This document shows positions 35,592-39,413 of a DNA stretch of 39,413 bases, in pieces (position 1 is the first letter of the stretch; every line of letters begins with the position of its first letter). Under the pieces are notes generated by a model. It did not search any database, was not told the origin of the DNA, and saw only the letters and a program-made list of their open reading frames with translations. Origin of the DNA: a virus; the IMG/VR virus record IMGVR_UViG_3300021247_000250, positions 1 through 39,413 of that record; one strand, written 5' to 3'. The position numbers and the translations under genes were made by a program.

Positions 35592-38032
35592 TGTTTGCTA
35601 GTAAAGACGTATTCTTAACCCCTCCTAGTACTAGTGGTTACACCATCGGTAAGAGTGTGCGTTTGCGCTCTAGCGCTAGTGCTTATTTGAATCGGACATT
35701 TAGTGTGTCTGCAAATCCAAAGGCTTGGACATGGAGCGCATGGATTAAGCGTGGACAATTAAGTTCATCGTCTGTTTTTGTTTTATATTCAGCACAAATC
35801 GTAGCGGGCGCATCCGAAGAATATGTAGGTTTTAACAACGATACTTTACGTTGGGCAGATGGATCAGCCGGTATTTCTGGTTCAACAACAGCCGTTTTTC
35901 GTGACCCTTCTGCTTGGTATCACATTGTTGTTGTCTATGATTCAGCAAATGCAACAGCGGCAAACCGCCTTTTGTTTTATGTAAATGGAGTTTTGAATGC
36001 TGCCGCTGGCGCTTCAATTCCGCAAAACCGAAATTCGTACTTCACTTCATCGGCAGGGAATCCTGTTGCTATTAGCCGTTTTGCAGGTATTGCATCTAAC
36101 TATTTTGACGGATACCTAACCGAAATCAACTTCATTGACGGACAAGCCCTAACACCATCTTCATTCGGCACAACCAACGCTACAACAGGCGTATGGCAAC
36201 CAGCCAAATACACGGGTACTTATGGCACTAACGGCTTTTATCTGAACTTTAGTAGCAATAGCACATCAGCCGCACTAGGAACTGATTTCTCTGGTAACAG
36301 CAATACATGGACAGTAAACAATGTGTCTGTGACTGCTGGTGTTACTTACGACAGTATGGTGGACTCGCCTACTGTGAGTGCAGTGAGCAGTAATTATTGC
36401 GTTCTCAATCCGATTGAAAAGTATTCTGGATTGACTGTTGCTGACGGCAATTTGAAAGTCACCAGTAGCGATAACACACAGTATGGCGCGGCTGGCACGT
36501 TGGCGGTGAGTTCTGGCAAATGGTATTACGAGGCTATGTTCTCCAATGCCAGCGTAAACAATATGTCAATGGGGTTGACTACAACTCAGAACAATGTGCA
36601 AACGGCTCAATGGGCTGGTAGTACGGGAATGTTTATGTGCGGTAATTTTGTTACTGGCACAGCAATTTATGTTGGAGTAAACGGCTCATACACCCAAGTA
36701 TCGACAACGCTTCCGTCTGCTGGCTCATATCTTGTTTGTGCTGTTGATTACGACAACGGCAAAGCATGGTTTGGAACAACTACAAGTAGCGGTGGTGCAG
36801 TCACTTGGTATCCAGCATCTACTGGTGGCTCTGTTGGAGACCCTGCGGCTGGAACAAATCCAACCATTACGTTCAGCACCACCTATCCAATAAGACCATT
36901 TATGGGTTCTTATGGCGCTGGTCTAAACTGGATTGCCAACTTTGGTCAGCGTCCATTTATAACAACTGCGCCTACTGGCTACAACTCATGGAACACCTAT
37001 AACCTACCCGCATCAACCATCACTAATGGTGCGGCTTATATGGCGGCTACGACTTATACGGGTAATGGCGGTTCTACGCAAACAGTAAGTAATGCAGTAA
37101 ATGGTATTTCGTTTCAACCTGATTTGGTGTGGATTAAAGATAGAAGTGTTGCAAGAAACAACGACTTGATGGATTCAATCCGTGGTGCGGGAAATGGTTT
37201 GTTTTCAAACTTAACCAATGCAGAGGTCGCATCTGGATACTTATCTTCATTTAATTCAAATGGTTTTACGACAGGTAATGATGTAAGTACAAACGGAAGT
37301 GGTGAAACATTTGTCGGCTGGCAATGGAAAGCAGGTGGCACATCCTCATCCAACACTAACGGCTCTATCACATCAACTGTAAGTGTGGGTGCTACGCAAG
37401 GCTTTAGCGTGGTGACGTATACGGGTACGGGTGCTAACGCTACTGTGGGTCATGGGCTGGGTGTTGCGCCATCATTGGTTATCGCAAAAAACAGAACAAG
37501 CGGAACTCCATCTTGGCGCGTTTATCACAGCGCATTGCCATACACAAGTTATTTGTATTTGGATACAACCTCTGCGGCATTTACTGGAGGCGGGGTTTGG
37601 ACTCAAACACCATCAAGCACTGTAATTGGAATCAACGGAAGTGATGCGGGCGTTGGTTCAAATGGCGCAAACTATGTTGCCTACTGCTTCTCCGCAGTAG
37701 CAGGATTCAGCAAAGCCTTCTCCTATACTGGCAACGGCAGTACAGATGGAAGTTTTGTATACCTTGGTTTCCGCCCCCGTATGGTTTTATTAAAACGTAC
37801 AGACACAACAGGTAACTGGTATATCTGGGATACAAGTAGAAACACTTACAACGTAGTAGGTGAGGAACTGTATCCAAACTTATCTAACGCAGGGTCTACG
37901 GCTACGGACTTGGATATTTTGTCTAACGGGTTCAAAATGCGTAATACAACTGCTGATTTCAATGCAAATGGTGGAACTTACATTGGTTTTGCGTGGGCAG
38001 AAAATCCTTTTAAACTTTCTTTGGCAAGGTAA
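35591..38032 (+). CDS. Large adhesin with LamG-like, SPRY-like and DUF7483 regions
   Basis: An 813-residue, Ser/Thr/Gly-rich protein. Residues about 45-200 have a LamG/concanavalin pattern (WTWSAWIKRG...WYHIVVVYDS...LFYVNGVL). Residues about 300-410 resemble a SPRY-type sandwich (VSSGKWYYEAMFS...CAVDYDNGKAWFG). Residues about 600-813 match DUF7483, with FSVVTYTGTG, VGHGLGVAP and ANYVAYCFS; this domain is frequent in aquatic phage fibres. The set implies surface sugar or protein binding. It may be the host-range determinant together with the tip protein before it. Confidence 0.75.
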   Translation: MFASKDVFLTPPSTSGYTIGKSVRLRSSASAYLNRTFSVSANPKAWTWSAWIKRGQLSSSSVFVLYSAQIVAGASEEYVGFNNDTLRWADGSAGISGSTTAVFRDPSAWYHIVVVYDSANATAANRLLFYVNGVLNAAAGASIPQNRNSYFTSSAGNPVAISRFAGIASNYFDGYLTEINFIDGQALTPSSFGTTNATTGVWQPAKYTGTYGTNGFYLNFSSNSTSAALGTDFSGNSNTWTVNNVSVTAGVTYDSMVDSPTVSAVSSNYCVLNPIEKYSGLTVADGNLKVTSSDNTQYGAAGTLAVSSGKWYYEAMFSNASVNNMSMGLTTTQNNVQTAQWAGSTGMFMCGNFVTGTAIYVGVNGSYTQVSTTLPSAGSYLVCAVDYDNGKAWFGTTTSSGGAVTWYPASTGGSVGDPAAGTNPTITFSTTYPIRPFMGSYGAGLNWIANFGQRPFITTAPTGYNSWNTYNLPASTITNGAAYMAATTYTGNGGSTQTVSNAVNGISFQPDLVWIKDRSVARNNDLMDSIRGAGNGLFSNLTNAEVASGYLSSFNSNGFTTGNDVSTNGSGETFVGWQWKAGGTSSSNTNGSITSTVSVGATQGFSVVTYTGTGANATVGHGLGVAPSLVIAKNRTSGTPSWRVYHSALPYTSYLYLDTTSAAFTGGGVWTQTPSSTVIGINGSDAGVGSNGANYVAYCFSAVAGFSKAFSYTGNGSTDGSFVYLGFRPRMVLLKRTDTTGNWYIWDTSRNTYNVVGEELYPNLSNAGSTATDLDILSNGFKMRNTTADFNANGGTYIGFAWAENPFKLSLAR

Positions 38033-38035
38033 TCT

Positions 38036-38515
38036 ATGTTTAAACACAACGACACAATCATCCCACTCGATACTCCATTCACTATTGATGGAACATCGTA
38101 CCCAAGTAATTGGCTTCGTATGACCTCTACTGCTGAAAAAGAGGCTATCGGCATTACAGAGGTTGCAGACGAGGTAACTCATTACGATGACCGTTTTTAC
38201 TGGAACGCCACAACACCAAAACAACTCAATGACGAGACAGTAACTCCAGAGGGTGGCGAGCCTTATCTACAAAAAGGGCTAAAAAGCCAATGGATAGCAA
38301 CAGTTAAAGATACGGCTAACAAGTTGTTATCTACAACTGACTGGATGATTATTCGCAAAGCAGAGAGAAATGTGGATGTGCCGACAGAGACAACCACCTA
38401 CCGCCAAGCGGTTATTGCTGAATGTTCTAGGCTAGTCATGGCTATCGGAGCATCTACAGATGTGCCAGCGCTAATTGCTGTGGTAACTGCTCAGAACTGG
38501 CCTAGAGAGGCTTAA
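38036..38515 (+). CDS. Tail fibre assembly-like protein
   Basis: A 159-residue protein (MFKHNDTIIPLDTPFTIDGT) with a YDDRFYWNATTPKQLND segment and a C-terminal helical part with DWMIIRKAERNVDVP and VVTAQNWP. The C-terminal pattern is shared with tail-fibre assembly (chaperone) and DUF4376-like phage proteins. It sits directly after the adhesin and is likely its folding partner. Start is three bases after the adhesin stop. Confidence 0.65.
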   Translation: MFKHNDTIIPLDTPFTIDGTSYPSNWLRMTSTAEKEAIGITEVADEVTHYDDRFYWNATTPKQLNDETVTPEGGEPYLQKGLKSQWIATVKDTANKLLSTTDWMIIRKAERNVDVPTETTTYRQAVIAECSRLVMAIGASTDVPALIAVVTAQNWPREA

Positions 38516-38517
38516 AG

Positions 38518-39413
38518 ATGAGCGAATATACCCCCCTTCGCACCCCGTTTACGGTCATGAGCTTCACGCCAGACGTTCCTAGCAATGCTTTGTCTGTAAA
38601 TGAGTACAACTCAGGACTAAACGTTGAATGCGATGTCAGGGGTATCCGCAAGGTTGCTGGTGAACAAGAAATCCTAGGCGCTATTACTGGTAACATAATC
38701 TTTCTAGATGGCGGTTTTCGTGGCACTGAATGGACTTATATCGCAGCGACCCGTGAAGGTAAGTGGTACAAGATTACTTCTGCTGGCGTGTCTAACATCA
38801 CGCCTGGCGTTGGCGCTAACCCATCCGTTGCCTTGTCTGGCTATACAGATGACACTAATATCACCACCTCATGGGTTGGTAGTGTTTTCTTTATCAATGA
38901 CAGCCTACGCCCTCCTATGTACTTCTTGGCTACAGCCACAGAGATATACATCTATGACTCTGCTCCTGACTACTATGTCTGGAACTATGAATCTACCTTG
39001 TCGCCTGCTGTAACTTCAGTAACCGCTGCTTTTGTCCGCAACTACTCTTCTCCCAATGTTGGCAATATCTTGGTGGCTGGTAACCTGACAAAGACCTATA
39101 GCACTGGTTCTACCATTAACTACCCTACAACCATCCGTTGGTCACAGGCTTTTGCCAATACTGGTGTACCTGCCACTTGGACACCTACCTTAAACAACGT
39201 AGCCAACGAGCAGGAAGTGCCTGTTCGTGGTCCTTTGATTGATGGTTTTTTCCTTGGTGCTAACTTCTATCTTTGTAGTTACTGGGATACGGTTGTTTTG
39301 TCTCCTATTGCCTACCAAAACTCTACAGCGCCAGTATTTGGGGTTCGATTGTTTAACCAAGGTCGTGGTTTGATCCACAACAACTGCTGGTGCAATACAG
39401 ACTCAGAAGAGAT
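38518..39413 (+). CDS. Tail nozzle-like structural protein, N-terminal part
   Basis: Opens MSEYTPLRTPFTVMSFTPDV and is cut by the right end of the window after 298 codons plus two bases. FTPDVPSNALSVNEYNSGLN resembles N-termini of tail nozzle proteins that track packaged DNA. Repeated short strands (YIAATREGKWYKI, SVFFINDSL) fit a beta-propeller-like body. The product continues at position 3 of the window with IWVFDGSEFRPL. As given, the two ends do not join in frame; two bases are missing or an error lies at the cut. Confidence 0.75.
   Translation, partial: MSEYTPLRTPFTVMSFTPDVPSNALSVNEYNSGLNVECDVRGIRKVAGEQEILGAITGNIIFLDGGFRGTEWTYIAATREGKWYKITSAGVSNITPGVGANPSVALSGYTDDTNITTSWVGSVFFINDSLRPPMYFLATATEIYIYDSAPDYYVWNYESTLSPAVTSVTAAFVRNYSSPNVGNILVAGNLTKTYSTGSTINYPTTIRWSQAFANTGVPATWTPTLNNVANEQEVPVRGPLIDGFFLGANFYLCSYWDTVVLSPIAYQNSTAPVFGVRLFNQGRGLIHNNCWCNTDSEE

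Overview
This 39.4 kb window looks like the complete, or nearly complete, genome of a short-tailed (podovirus-type) double-stranded DNA phage, linearised inside a tail gene. It encodes a terminase large subunit, a large portal, a scaffold, a major capsid protein resembling the SU10/DUF5309 family, a head-tail adaptor, a tail nozzle-like protein and several fibres. There is no tail tube or tape measure of the siphovirus or myovirus kind. The gene cut at the right end (from 38518) continues at the left end (to 710), as expected for a circularly permuted genome. The two halves do not join in frame as given; about two bases are missing or miscalled. No rRNA, tRNA, CRISPR array, integrase, DNA polymerase or RNA polymerase was found. 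Small phage families such as DUF1376, DUF1364, DUF6321 and the QPEQEPVAW cassettes, together with host-like REP-type motifs, suggest a freshwater betaproteobacterial (Burkholderiales) host. That host assignment is inference.

Layout. (1) Late arm, + strand, from about 20214 through the right end and on to 9644: small basic proteins, GNAT-like protein, possible small terminase, TerL (23161), portal (24755), scaffold (27269), capsid (28396), a UUCG-loop terminator after capsid (29564), adaptor (30119), a fibre cluster (31103-38515), nozzle (38518 to 710), a tail-tip fibre (710), probable internal virion/ejection proteins (2059-6185), a lysis cassette (holin-like 6188, membrane proteins 6374 and 6934, GTA-type holin 7083, M15 endolysin 7546), then GNAT, metallophosphoesterase and an acidic protein. 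(2) Leftward early arm, - strand, 13038 down to 9635: about 14 tightly overlapping small genes including an ERF single-strand annealing protein and a SpoVG-like protein with an SSB-like acidic tail. (3) Rightward early arm, + strand, 13211 to 17567: Cro-like regulator, DUF1376 replication protein, VRR-NUC-like nuclease, DUF1364 HNH-type protein and a ferritin-like DUF5856 protein. (4) Accessory region 17568-20213: a four-gene - strand mini-operon including a Gp88-like protein, closed by a strong terminator and embedded in unusual low-complexity DNA, followed by the inferred late control region.

How it works together. The arms diverge from 13039-13210, which holds a good sigma70-like promoter and a dyad. 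With no polymerase of its own, the phage probably recruits host replication through the DUF1376 protein and recombines DNA with the ERF and SpoVG/SSB pair. Late expression appears to start from tandem promoter-like repeats at 20004-20105, whose predicted start falls on the first base of an 11-bp stem enclosing a 91-nt leader RNA. The most interesting elements are that leader RNA, a possible pseudoknot hiding the ribosome-binding site of the DUF1376 gene (13572-13654), a lysis-region gene with no canonical start codon (probably ATT at 6374), and the accessory mini-operon with a 25-residue membrane peptide.
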